DNA from: Tachypleus tridentatus
Lineage: Eukaryota > Arthropoda > Merostomata > Xiphosura > Limulidae
Assembly: GCF_004210375.1 (NCBI RefSeq)
Contig: NC_134834.1
Coordinates: 145,981,009 to 146,045,008 of the forward strand
DNA length: 64,000 nucleotides
Reading direction: 5' to 3'
The first letter of the stretch is position 1, and every line of letters begins with the position of its first letter. Made by a program: the position numbers and the translations under genes. The notes beneath the pieces are model-generated. The model was not told the DNA's origin. It saw only the letters and a program-made list of their open reading frames with translations, and ran no database searches. Positions 26,501 to 41,500 of this stretch are shown here, one piece after another.

Positions 26501-29500
26501 CTTAGATCACATTCTACAGTAACCTGCTGCTAAGCAACATTCTTTTGTAGCCTTAAATGAGATGCTTATAATCAAGAGAAGGAGCAGATTTCTCATTTAG
26601 TCTCTCCTGGCTAGAAAGCAAGTAATAAATTATTTTTCAAATAACAAACAAATTCTGCTTCACATCTGTTGTTGAAATCCCTGTCCTTAGAAGTTGGCTA
26701 TTTTTTATCACCTTAAACATATTAGTTTAATAGACATTTAAATTGCATTGTGGTTTTACTTTTATAATTTAGTTTATTATGTACTACTTGTGTTTTAATA
26801 TTTATATTTGAAAGGATTAATAATTATTTAAATTTTTCTAGTCATCCCTTTCCTGGTCATGCATCTTAAAAAGAGGCAAGAGAAAAGTGGACTCTCTACT
26901 GATCATAACATTATATCTCCTGCAGGGATCAGTGGAAAGCTGTAGACATAAATAATAAGAGATAAAGGGGTCAGAAAGGAAAAGTATAACATTTGCGAAA
27001 AGGTGGAGAAAAAGAAATGACCCAAATAAGATATTTTAAAATTATTTAACAAAGAGATAAAATTTAAGCACATATTTCCATTTCTTAATTTTAAATATTT
27101 CAGTGCATTGTATGTTGATAATAGCTAAAGCTAGTGATATGGTAGAAAAAATGGAAAATAAAGTATAAACATTTACCTTAATGTAAGATTAAACTTACTG
27201 CCATATGTCATAGGTCAAAAGCCATGTCATTTCATGTTTGTTGGCTCACATTCAAAATGTTATTAAATTACAGATTTATGATTGTACAGTCAATAAGTTT
27301 AGTATGATCCATTAGTTAATTTCTTAATTCAAAGTAAATACTAAAAAAAGCCTAAAAAATTATTTGTGTGTGTCATGTGATATGATGAATGCAGCATTGA
27401 TTCATATTAGATGCTTATGATGTCCAAATACAAAATCTACAGTCAATAAGTTTAATATGATCCATTAGTTAATTTCTTAATTCAGAAGTAAATAATAAAA
27501 AAAACCTAAAAAATTTATTTGTGTGCATCATGTGATATGTTGAATGCAGTGTTGATTCACATTAGATGCTTATGATGTCCGAATACAAAATTTACAGTTT
27601 CTAACAAATTAGGAACTCAAATTACTGACAATTACAAGCTAGAATATAAAATATAAACCTCCAATTTTTTCTAATTACTGAGATATTTCTACATTTACTG
27701 AATCAAACATAGTGGCTCCACCCACCTCTTTTTCATTTTTTGAAATATTTTTACCTATTTCTGCCTATGCCATGTGAATAACTAATTGAAAGCTCAGAAT
27801 GTTCCCTACATGGTTCTCTGAGCCTTTGCAAAGTATTTACATAGAAAACCCCTTTTATTTTCAGATTTTAAGTGATAAGGTAGAACTTCAGTCACCTCAA
27901 AATTTTACAGTTCCTAAATTTAGACCCAAATAAAGCTTAGTTACTAAGCTTGATAAATTATATTGGAATTCTATGATATTTATACAGGAATTTAAAATTT
28001 TTTGTCAGTATCAAAATGTATCCATAATACCTTAAACAAAATTATTTCCTTTCACATCCTCCACATGCAAAATTTGATAAGGCTTAGCAACCTATGGCAA
28101 GCAGCAAACAAGTGCATGTTCATAATTAGAAGAAATAACTGTTTGCCATACTTCTTTATAACTATTCAATGCTTTAAGAACTGATTTCTAATTAGTAATA
28201 ATGTATATACATATATAATGTATTATAACTAAAATGTTACTGTATCTTACAAAATACTAGTCTACTAAAGCAAAGCACAGATGAAAGATCAGTATAACAA
28301 CAAATATATATATATATAATGTATAATGTTATGATATTTAATTTACTAAGAGTAAACACTTCTGTTTTTGAGTTAATTCATGGTCATTCTAGAACAGATA
28401 AAAAAAATATTTACTTTCAAATTTTTATGGTGATTACAAGGTCAGTCAAATTGACCTAACCTATACACAGATACAGTACTAAAAATAACGGATAAAATAC
28501 GAAGTTTTTTTAAAAACACATTTGACAATTATCTGGAGCTCATGAAAATTTTGCATGTGAAATTCGTAAATTTTCTGAAACAAAAGTATCTTTACATTTA
28601 AAATCAAAATTACTCTGTATGTGTTACCATTGGAGAAAAAACAAAACCATGATTAAACATAGTAAAACAACCCTGATATTTTGCATACAAAATCTTTTTA
28701 ATATTTTCTAACAATTAGCAAAATTTTGTAATGATATGCACACATTACAAGAAATCATAGTATAATTACTCTCATGGATACTTTTGTGGGTACAAGCTGA
28801 GTGGATCCCACCCAATCCATAATGTTAGAGTTAAGTAAAATGAGTAATATAATAACAATGTTTCATGAGGCACACATGCAAGCAGCTCATGGGTAACATA
28901 ATTCGATGGCATAACATAAGCTGCACTTTTCCCAAGTGATTTACAACTTATAAATAATGCGTGAACATTAGTTAGGCACAGTTCAAAGGTCAATAAAATT
29001 AAATTATAAGTAGACATATTATTATGAGTTTAAAGCTACTTAAGATAAACACATGTAGTTTAACATATGAATCCATTCTAGAGAGAAAAAAAAAGGTTAA
29101 CTTAGATTTTTATTCTTTTTTGGTTATGAGGTTGGTCAAATCCTTGTATATAGTTAAGGAAGAGAAAATAACAGATAAAATATAACATTTCAGATGTATT
29201 TCGAAGGTTTTAATGATTACACAAATAAAATAACAGATTTTTGAAATAAAAAACAATATTTTTAATCTTAACTTGAAAATCATTTTGCACATGGACCATT
29301 CAAAATAAAGTGTTGAAATACTCAACACATTCACAGATAAATCTTTATTTTATTAGAAATACTACACACACAAAATTATTTATTACATGTTGAAAACTTA
29401 TGTTTATTCAAAAGACTGACAAAGACTGTGTATTGAGATTATGCAAGTGAAATGTGAAAATTGTAAGATAACAAATAGTATTTTCTAAACTCAAAATGAA

Positions 29501-32500
29501 AATTACCTTGCAGGTGAATTATTTACAATGAGTGCAAATAACTAAATTTAATAACAAATTTTTGTATCAAATAAGCTATAAAATTAGCACATCAGTCATG
29601 GTCTTTAAATCCAATTAGCTTAGGAATTATCACATTAGCCATGGTTTATATATAGAATCAGTTAAAGAGTTATCACACCACTCATTATCTTTGTATCCAA
29701 TCAGTTAACCCTTTTACAACAGGCTCAATATAATATACATAAGTTCATCTACACATTTGCACATGTTGAGTGTCTGCATTATAACTTTTGATACAGCATA
29801 TGTATTTTTACAAAATTTGGAAGACTTTTAGTAAAGATTACAAATATTTTGTAAACAAAAAGTCAGATTTTTAATGAAATATTTTTGTTAAAGATTTATT
29901 TGTGAAAATATAGCCTGTTTCCTTACTAGTCTGAGTGCAGAATTATTTCATATTATGATTAAAAAAAACCTATTTTTGTCCCAAAAATCACAAATATTAT
30001 TTTTGTAAACTCTAAAACCTCCTAAATACATTTCAAATGTGTATTTTCAGGAAAACTTTATATTTTATGTTATTTTTACTCTAAATATGTGGGGTCTTAA
30101 TCAATCTTGTATCTATCGTAAAAAATTGGTAAGTAAATATAAATTATGCTTTTTTTATGCTAGAATTATAATACAAAAATACAAATGATTAGTCTATGTA
30201 GCTTAAATCTCACAGCACTATATATAAACATATATATTTATTACTTTCTATTATACTGAGCTTCCAGTCATGCCTACCACATACCTAATATTACAAAGCT
30301 TGCATTGGCAAGGTGCATATGCACTCAGTTCACATATCCAGTGTTACAAAACTGACCATCAGTCTTCCCTGTCTTGGCTATGTTTTAGTGGACTAGTATT
30401 TTGTAATATACAATCACATTTCATTTCTCACACTATGCGTGTGTGTGTGTAGATTATTACTATTTAGAAATCAATTGAACTTATTTTTCTTAAAGTATAG
30501 AAAAGTAAATCAAGTATCTCATCTTGCTATGATCTTTGTACTAGTTTGCTGCTGGACATAGGTTGCTAAGTCTTTTAAAATTTCACACATGGAGGATATA
30601 AAACAAATTTTTTATGTTTTATATATATACAGTTGAATAACTAAAAACCATAAACAACTACACCGATACCATAGAATTCCACTATGATTTATGAAACTTA
30701 GTAACTAAAATTTATCTAGATTTAAAAAATATGAATCTTTGAGAAGACTAAAGATAACACTTACCTCAATGAAATCTTGGATTGAAAGAGTACTGTAGTA
30801 TTTTTAAAGATTAAAATGATGGGAGAAAACAGTTGGGACATTCTAAGCTGTTGATTGGTTATTCAAATGCTATATACTGGAGTATATAATGGACCTTTTC
30901 AAAAAATGGAATGAGTTGAATAGGGCCACTGTGTATGATTTAGTACATAAGTCATATCTCAGGAAAATAAAAAGATAAGAGTTCCTAATTTGTATAAAAC
31001 TACACTTAGTATTTTGACATCACAAACATCTAATTTTAAACAGTGCTGTATTTAATATACCACATGATTCACTAAAATCTATATTTAGGTGTGTTCTTTT
31101 AATATTTACTTTTAATTTAAGAAATTAACTCATATGTAATATTAAGTATTAAAGTTTGAATTATAATCTAAAATTTCATTCAAACATATTGACCTAAATT
31201 CATAAAATAGTAGTTAAATAAAATTTTGAATGCAAATCAACAAATGCAATGACATGGCTTTTGAACCCTGACCCATTGTAAAAGGGTTAAAGGGCTAGCA
31301 CACAAATCATGGTTCTTGTATCCAGTAAATGAAAGGATTGTCATATCACTTATGGTATTAGTTTCCAATCAGCTGTTGTTGTTGTTTAGCATTTTATGGT
31401 GCAAAGCAACTAGGCTATCTGCAAACAACCAGTAAAAAAACAACAAAAAAAGCAGTAAAATATTACAAAGTGTAAAAGGAAATTAAGTTAAAACAAAAAC
31501 AGTGGTCCAATGTCAGATAAAAATGTAAATAGAATTGAAAAGGTCAAAGGCCCTTTAAAAAATTAAAAACGTGCATAAGGTGGACAGTGTCACCATCATG
31601 AATGGCACTATCCAACATCAAGGGTAAACCCATGGTAAAAACATGTCTAAAATGATGCCATCGCTCGTGGTCCTAGGGACAGTATGAGCATTACAGTAAA
31701 ATCTGAACTACTGTAACTTAGGTGTCACACAGAACAAACGTTATTACATCAGTCCCAGATAAAAGAAATGACGAGTTAAAAAACTGTGTCCAATGCATAG
31801 TTAGTTGTGACAACTTCCTCCTTCTGATCCTTATGGATACAAGACAGCCAAAGCCCAACAGAAGGTTTCATCTGGTAAAGGTTGTTATCACATAACTCAC
31901 AAGTGGCACAGAGACAAACCTTGAATACAGCATAGAACAGGCATGGAAGTGATAGCAACAGAGCAGACAGACTTAGCTGAGGTATCAGAAAGCTCATTTC
32001 AGTGAATACTGACATGACCTAGTATCCAGAGAAACTGAATAGAAGTACATGATAAAGGGAATTGGGCCAGTCAGTTTTCAATATTGATTAGAATAGGGTA
32101 AGATTTAACGTGAAGGTGGTCCACAGTGGAGTTCTGTCATCAAAACCCACACTGGGTGGGTTAGAGGAGATTTTTTTTATTTGAGGAACCAAACAAAACA
32201 AGCATTAATGATCCTCTCTAAGATCTTACAAAGGTGACTCATCAAAACAATTGGATGATAGTTTGAAGGAATCTTGGGGTCCTTCCTGGGATTAGAAAAA
32301 GGAGGACAATAGCCTGGCACCGAGCATCAGGAAAAGCATTCTCCTGCTATATCTAGATAAAAAGAATCAGAGGAATAACAAGAAAGATAGGAGAGAGATG
32401 GCACATCATCTCATAGTGTGTACATCATCACGTCTGACTGATGTATTCATAGATCAATGAAGAGCAAACTTGAGTTCCACCAGTGTAAACGTCATAGAAC

Positions 32501-35500
32501 CGATCAGACCAAGATGAAAGAGGTGATCACTCTGCTTAAGTCTTGATGGCTTAAAAGGTGAGAGATGAAGCAGAAGTGCTAAATGTATAAGAAGAGTAAA
32601 TGTAAAATGTGCTAAATGTATAAGAAGAGTAAATGTAAAATGTGCTAAATGTATAAATCTTTCACCAAGAGTATCAGCAACTCCCTGACCATCATAGAGC
32701 AAGATCAAAGGGGGTGGAAGTATACTGCCAACTGACATTCCAAATCTTGTCTCATATGACTTTGGAAATGACGGTAGAAGAGATGCTAGTTGTATATTTA
32801 ATGCAAGATTCCTTCTGGCTTTGACCTCTTACCTATCAAGCATGTGCACAGGCCCACTGAAAAGTGTTGCAGGTTAAAAGTGTGGGATATCTACAAAAGG
32901 TATCCCAGACCCAGTTTTTGATGCTTCCGTGCTATGTTGGCATGCAGGATTCCACCATGGATAAGAATACCATGAAAAATATGTCAAGGTTTTAGAAACA
33001 AGTTGAGTAGTTGCCTGGACAATACAGTCAGTTACTGCTACCATATTGTTGTCTCTCAATGACAGGATTAAGTGCCAAGAGAGCAGCAAAAGAGGGCGAG
33101 TATGCCTGGTGCAGCTTCATCGAAACACACAGGTCAGGTGGGTGGCAGTCTCTCTCAAAATGACCACTGCCTCATGGGTCACTGTCAACCCTCCAAGAAA
33201 GGTGAGAGAAAAGCTTGCAATAAATTCCTAAAACAGGCTTACTATTTCACAACATAATTAATAGTCCTTTATGATACTTGTTTCAATATATTCATTGCAT
33301 TATGAAGGGAATGCTCAAGCATACTATCTTTAACTTTTGTTTCTCTGAATGAGATTTCTAAAAGCCTTAACACAATACCAAATTAAATGAATAAATCATC
33401 AGGATAACCCCACACACAATCACCTTTCTGACACTATACAAATCTTAACCCATTCATTGCAACTTGAACATATATTTTGTAGTGCAGTGAGAAATATACA
33501 TCCTGGCCAGAGTGAAAGAGTTAAGAAAAGCCATAATAATCAATTTGCATTCATGAATGTTACTTTTTCCACATAAAACTAAAATTAATAAAAAATTCAC
33601 CTTGAATAACTGTATCCATCTCTCTTTGAATTAAATGTTTTCTTTATTTTTATGTTCCCCTCAAATTAATCTAAAAATTTATATGTTGAATTGTTTGAAC
33701 TGTTGAAAATTTCAACTCCAGTCATTAAACATGCACAATGGAGAATATTGTGTATATTTTCAAATGTGTCCAGTGACTCAATTAAGGTACTTTCATCAAC
33801 CTGGAACCAACATATTTTAGTTCAAAACAAACAACTAGATTTACAAGTGTAAGTGATAAAGTCTACCTCACTGATTATCATGGGAGTGAATGTAGTCCAT
33901 TTGTAACCCAGGTGATAATGCACTTCCTGTTTAACTTGCATAGACAGTCACAACTAATACAGAAAGGAAAGGAAAATAATAATGCAAGCTTATTTGCATT
34001 GTTATTTTGCAGTAAATTTTTGAGATTTGTTTTAAAAGTAAATCTGATTACTGCAAATTTGGCATTAGTGTGTCTATACCTGAAATATTCTTGGGTCTAA
34101 TGTATACTTACACTCTGAATGTACAAATATTTCAATAAATATATAACTTTTAAAAAAACTCTAAATCATATGGAATTTTTCTGTAATACCACATTCCAAA
34201 AAATTACATCTAAAATGTATTGACTACAAACATTACTGAAAGTTTAAATATTGTCTGCAGCATTAGTAGCAGAGAAACAACAATATTTCAGTTAGTATTT
34301 TGTAATTTGTCTCTCATGAGTCAAATTTTAACATCAAATATAAGCAATATATTTGGCATTTACCAATAATTTCTTATCTCGGTAAAAATATAGTTTTACA
34401 AACCGCTAACCAGCACGTTCTGGATCTTGGATGGAAACCTGAATTCTAGTCCAGTATAGGGGCTTTATTGGAGCAGCAGGAGTCACTGGTGGCTTCCTAC
34501 CTGTTAGGAGCAAAATAAAAAGGCATAAAGTAAGTCAACAAGAAATAATAAAATATGAGCTCAGTTAACTCTATGATTAACTGATCTGGAAATAAAACAT
34601 GACATATAATGAAGACTGTAAAATTATCTCTAGTGTATGATTGTAACCTGGTACTCTATGAAAAGCATGAGCAATCATATTTTAATACTCTCTGCTAGTA
34701 ATAGGTTTTTATATTTAGGGCTGGATGATTAACTTCTACTAATGTCACAAAAATAACAAATTAATCAAAATTGTTTCAAGTTATTTCTGTTTTCAATTGC
34801 TCCAACTATCTGGTAATTGAAATACTGCCTTTATGTTTTTTATTATTGTTTTCTCTTAATCTCAGTTTGTCTAGTTTAATCCATTAGGGTCGCAAATCAA
34901 AAACTAATCAATCAATTGGAATTAGGGTTTCCAGTTATTATTATTATTTTGATTATTTCAATTATCCAAAGAATCAAAATTTTGATAACTCTCTTTCAGT
35001 AACGAGTGTCCATATTTGATACTCTATCAGTAATGAATGTCCATATTTTATACTATGTGCTAGAAATGAGATATTCTATTTAATACTTTCTGTTAATACT
35101 GAATATCTATATTTGATTCTCTGCTAAGAATGAACATCCATACTTCTCTCAGATGAGTATCCACATTTATTACTCTCTGTCAGTAATTTATTATTATATT
35201 TGATACTCTTTGCTAATATTGCAGGACTGTAATTGATAATCTATGTTTTAAAAGAATTATTTTACTTGATACTTTTTGTTATTAATATGTGATCCTATTT
35301 TAATACTTTGTGCCAGTAATGAGTAATTGTATTTCACACTCTCCTCATAATGAATGAAGTTTATATATATAAACATTTAGATAAATACATAATCATTTAA
35401 TGCATTTCTGTTCCTGGTTAATCATCTACAGTCATAACATGTACTGAAGAATAATTCATACTAAGGAGATTTTTTTAAACTGAGAGTCCAGCACAAAATT

Positions 35501-38500
35501 CTCCAGCTCCCCATCTTCAGAGTCATGCTGGGTACCTAATAGAATGGTTTCTACTTTGTATTACATAATGAAACAACATGTAGATCACAGACTAATGTCT
35601 AACTTGTATTATGTTGTTAAATTTAACAGTACATCACAAACTGTGTACACTCACTTCATTTAAATAGTGACATATGAACTTCCAAACTTAACATCAAGTG
35701 TTTTGTTTCCTGAATTATTAACTAGGAAATAAAGTCAGTTCATAATTTATATACAAGACAATTTGACAAATTTGTTGCATATTTCTTTAGTACAATTCAA
35801 AAGACACTTCTCACCTGTTGCTGTATTCTTGTACATAGGCATTATGCCTTCTCATGGTTGAGCTGATGTAATATTTAAGGTACAGCAAATGCATTCCTGA
35901 ATACCATGTACTATAGGTTCTATCCCTAGTAGCATCTCAGATCATTCTTAAAAAACATATGCTGCCAATAGCCATAAGAAGCTTAGAGACAGTATGATGT
36001 CTTTTTGTCATGTATTGATAATTTACACTAAATAACAATCAATGCATTCTGAAATTATAAAATTATTTATTCATCAGACTATTGTTTTGTTTTGTTTTTA
36101 ATTTTGCACAAAGCTACACAAGGGATATCTGCACTAGCCATCCCTAATTTAGCAGTGTAAGACTAGAGGGAAGGCAGCTAGTCATCACCACCCACCTCCA
36201 AGTCTTGGACTACTCTTTCACCAACGAATAGTTGGACTAACTGTCACATTATAATGCCCCCACGGCAGAAAGGGTGAGCATGTTTTGGTGTGACATGGAT
36301 TTGGACTTGCAACCCTCGAATTATGAGTCAAGTTCCTTAACCACCTGGCCATGCCAAACCTTCATCAGAGTAAATTAAATAATCATGATAAATGAATTCT
36401 AGTAAGTAGTCAATTTGAATCATGTTTCACAATTCATAGTGGTATATTCAAAGCATTTTGTCTTAGGGTTTCATCTACAAATATTCATCATCTCATAAAA
36501 GCTAGTATTTATGTTTCTTAAAAATCCAAATCCTAAAATAGAACCTAAATGATATGAAAATATCACTCTGGCATCTTGCACAAACATTGAATGTGATGCC
36601 TAGAACAACAAGCCTGCTTAAAATAGTTAACATGTCCCATTCAAGACATTGTTTGCATATATCTAGATAATTTTCTGAGTGAGATATACTACAAGCTATA
36701 CTCATTCTACAGAAAAGAAAATACAAGGTTGTGGTATACAATTCATATGTAATGGTTGTAAGATACTGATGGTCAAATAGAAATTTCACTGTAACAGTGT
36801 AGTTTCCTACAGTAGCTTCAAGTTTATTACACTAAAGTTTGATGTTTAAGGGTAAATTTAACATTTTTCTTACTTAAAAGTGCATTTCAAATAAATATTC
36901 ACTTCTTCACAGAGCTGATAGCTAATAACCTCACATCAGTGCAAAAAAAAACAAGTATGCATGCACCAAAACCTTGAACAAAACACCCACTCTTACATAT
37001 ATATTTTAGCATATTGCACTTTCTATGATTCACTCAACATCAGACTATAGTCCTCTGCCAACAGGAGGGCATCATAAACTCAGTATACCCAATGAGCACT
37101 CTTACCTTAACAAATACAAGAAAAAATACACCTGAAGAGGAAAAACAGGGTGAAAGGTGAGTATTGATCTGAAATACATTTTTAGGTGAGAAAAATATTA
37201 ACTTAAGAAATGCTACTCACCTTCCTATAAAAGTTACAGCTGGAGTCTCATATTCATAAGATAGAGAAGCTGGTATAGATAGAGAAATTAAAAAGGCTAG
37301 CTCCTTTACAAAAAATATAGCATCCAAAAAGGAAAACTTTGGGGATATTTTACCTACTTGTAAAAGAAAAGGTATCTATCTAGTGGAGCATCAATTGGTG
37401 GTAGACTGAATCCATTTCACGCATTTATTCACCCAATTAAAGTGCTAGAGCAAAAGGTAGTGTCAAAAGAACCTCCTGCATGATACTAAAGTATCACACA
37501 GGTAGGTGGAATATAAAGAATGCTCAGCCAGTATATCTCAGCCTCTAAGAAGGCTGGGAGAGAATAAAATGTGTAGTGCAACAAGGGTAATAAGTCAGGC
37601 CTTACACTGCAAGAGATGCACTTGTATGAAATACTTACCAGGATAAGTAGATGAAGAGAGGAACTATCCAAGACATGCATCCCATCCAGAATGCAAGACC
37701 AATACAGATGACATAATCATCATGAATGTTTCATGTCATAAGGTGATCTTATAGGTAAACATCACAACCCAGCTTACAATCAAGGAATGCAACCACTCAG
37801 TTTCCTACCAATGGCATTACACTGACACAAAGAGGGTGCTGGGAAAGAAAACAAGAAATAGGAAATTGCATAGGGAACAATACTAGTGAAGTGCTTAGAC
37901 TAATAGGAATAATATAACCTGCATATAGTTCCACACTATTAGAATATAGCCTGTTGGCACAAATATGGTTAGCAGGAACTAGCTAGGTATAAAGACATAA
38001 TCACATCTGATGTTGTAAATTTTTTGTAACCTGAAGTACGGCTTGATAACTAATGAACAAAACTCCCACTTTTACAAATATATATTAACATACTACACCA
38101 TTCTGCAATTCAATCAACATTAGATTACAGTTCTCTGCCAACAAGAGAGCAACACATCCATTCTCAGTAAACCCCCAATGTTGAAGCAGTCTTGTAGAAA
38201 ACCCTCATGGAAAGTGAAGTATCCTCTGTCACACAACACAAGCCACTTGGTGAGTTTGTCTCTATAAAATATAAAAGAATACTAACACTAAGAGTTAAGT
38301 AAAATAAAACAAAATCAAAAGGAAGGACTGCATTAAAAACAGCAAATCTTAACCCCTGACTGATGTTAGTTTGCTATAACCAAAAACAAGCTGAAACAAA
38401 GATTAAAAAAAAAATGCTGCATCAATTGAAAAGAACCCAGGTTGCAGGCTATACTGTGGGATATAGAATGCACCCTAGGTTTTAGAGGTGACTGAGGAAG

Positions 38501-41500
38501 TAGGACCCACATTGCAGTGGGGATACACCATATATCAGTCTTAACCTCCATTCAACAGTCTCACAAATAAATTTGTGATTCATGAGACTCTATGTATAAG
38601 CTTTGAACTGCAGAAGTGCAGAGAGTCGCAATGCAGAGCTTAAGTCCCTGATGATGAATGGGGTCCAGCATCTCTAAAGCCGAGGTCCTGGCAAAGCCAT
38701 AGACCAGTGATCCATACCCTAATTTCAATCAAATAAGAGCACGATATATCTTTAGCATAAAACATTGATCTGCTCCCCAAGTGATGGAAGAGAGGACATG
38801 GAGAATGTTTAGTACTCTTGTACATTTGACCCATAGATGCTTCTTGTGTGGTATGAAGATCAGCTTATAGTCAAAGATAAGCCCCAAGAACTTTGTTTCA
38901 GGGACCATGGGTAGCACAACTTCACCGATACAAGTTCAGGATCTGGGTGAATACCCCATTGTGGGCAAAAGTGCATGCAAATTGTTTTAGAGAGAAAGAA
39001 ATTAAAACAGTTTGCTGTGGTCAATTTCAGTAAACAATTGAAGGCAGTCCGTAGCTGCCACTCAATACACCTCATGTTCAACAACTGACATGAGATGTTA
39101 AAGTCGTCGACATAGAGCAGGTTTGCAACAGTAAAAGTGAGTTGTTCAGTAATGGCATTAATCTTTACACTGAAAAGTGTGACATTCAAAACACAGCCTT
39201 GAGGGACTCCAAGTTCCTGTAAAAAAGAATGGGAAAGTATCAAATCCACAAGAACTTGGAATCTCCTGTCCATTAAAAAATGTGTAATAAAAATGGGGAA
39301 ATGGCCATGTAACCCATATAAATGGAGGTCTTGCAAAATGCCATACTTCTATGCTGTATCATAAGCCTTCTCAATGTCAAAGAATATTGATACACGATGC
39401 TATCGTTTGAGAACGGCTTCTCTGATTAACATTTCAAGTCAAATCAGGCGGTCCATGGTGGAGTGCTGTCGTCAAAACCTACACTGGGTGGGCGAGAGAA
39501 GGTTGTTTGATTTGAGGAACCAAACAAGATGAGCATTAACCATCCTCTCCAAGGTTTTATAAAGACAGCTCGTCAAAGCAACTGGACTGTAGTTTGTAGG
39601 AATCTTGGTATTCTTCCCAGGCTTAGAGAAAGGTAGGAGAATAGCCTAGTGCCAGGCCTCAGGAAAAACATTCTCCTGCCAGATCCAGTTAAAAACAATC
39701 AAAAAAATAGCAAGAGAAGCAGGAGATAGATGGCACAGCATTTCATAGAGTACATCATCAGGTCCAACCAACGTACTGCCAGTTTGATTTTCAACGGTGT
39801 AAAGGGACGATTATAATCACAGAGACAATCAGCTCAAAAGGAAAGAGGCAATCGTTCTGCCCATATTTTGATGGTTAAAGAGATGGGGGATGAAACAGAA
39901 GTGCTAGATACATAAGAAAAGCTTTTGCCAAAAGTATTGGCAATGCTCTGAACATCAGCAAAGTCTTGGCCATTATAGAATAAGATCAAGGGGGGGGGGC
40001 AGAAATATACTGGCCACTAACCTTTTGAATCTTGTCCCATCTGCCTTTGGAACTGGTGGTAGAAGAGATACTAGAGGAGTATTTAATCGAAGATTCCTTC
40101 TGGCTTTGCCGTCTGCCCTGCCTAGCATGTGCACAGGCCTGCTGAAGTGCAATGCTATTTAAAAATCTGGGATGCCTACAAAAGGTATCCTAAGCCTGTT
40201 GTTGAGCTTTGCTTGTAATGGGAAGACAGAATTCCACCAAGGAAGAGGATAGTGTGGGAAGCATGTCAAGGCTTTAGGAATACACTGAGCATCTGCCTGG
40301 ACAATACAGTCATCTATCAATGGCTTATACACGATGGCAGGATCAAGTTCCGAGAGAGCAGTGAAAGAAGGCCAATTGGCCTGGTCCAATTTCCATCAAA
40401 GCATGTTGGTCCGATGGCATCAACCAGGGCTAGTGTCTCTCCAAATGATAGGAAAATGATCACTACCACATGGATTACTGTCGAAAGTAAGAACAGTAAG
40501 TGAAAAGTGTAGGGGGAACAGATAGAAAGATCTATAGTAGTAAAAGACTTACTAAGTGCATGAAAAGAAGTATAATTGGGTGGGTGAGTGGTTTTGGCAT
40601 TTTATGGGACAAAGCAACTTCCCTAGTAGTAACAAGAGAGATGGTAACTGCTCAGTGAGGGCATCAAGGCTGGACTGATTATAGATCTCTTCAGAAGGCA
40701 GGTAGAGAGAACAAACAGTGATGGTACGACCCAAGTAAACATGGATGGCTACAGCCTAAGGTTGTATCAAGTGACTTTACTGACTTTGGGGAGTTAGCAA
40801 GTCCCACTAATCCCCTCTGAATGAAAAATGGAGACAGCTGCTACAAGGATTTCTCAGACAAGAAATGGAGAATCAGAAATTGAGGTGTAGAATCTGGCTG
40901 TAATAGACTGTACAACAGAGTCATCCATGCATAGTCGTTTTCCAGTATTCTGTTTTTTCAATTATTTCATTTTTATTTATTTTCTTAGAAAGAAGGGTAT
41001 CCATAATAAAGAAACTACATTTCAGTGCCCACTGACCCCACCAACCATGGAGCCCTACGAAAGGACAAATTAGTGTCAAACAAGGCCACTGCAGCAACAC
41101 CAGGGTTTTGTGAGTACTACACCCAAACAACAGCATCAGATACAATGTGTACAACACCTGTCGAGAACATCCAACACTGGTACTTGGTTGACTTTAGCCC
41201 AAGTGGATCAGCAGATTGACCCTAAGGGGGCCACCCCAAGTACAAGAATTCAAGGCCAAAGTGGAGTGTTAGCATTGGAGCCCTCAACCACCAGGATCCT
41301 CTCCTTCCCCCTTCATGGGTCACCATGCACAACAAACACGTAGGTGGATGTTTAGATCCCAGAAAATATAAGCTAAAAGAACAGAACCTTCTCTGGGAGG
41401 TCCCCTCACCACGTACAGGAATCCGCATCGATGGGACCATCAATGGTAAACAGATCATTTGCATTGATAAAAGTGCAGAGTGGACAGCCAACAAGATGAA

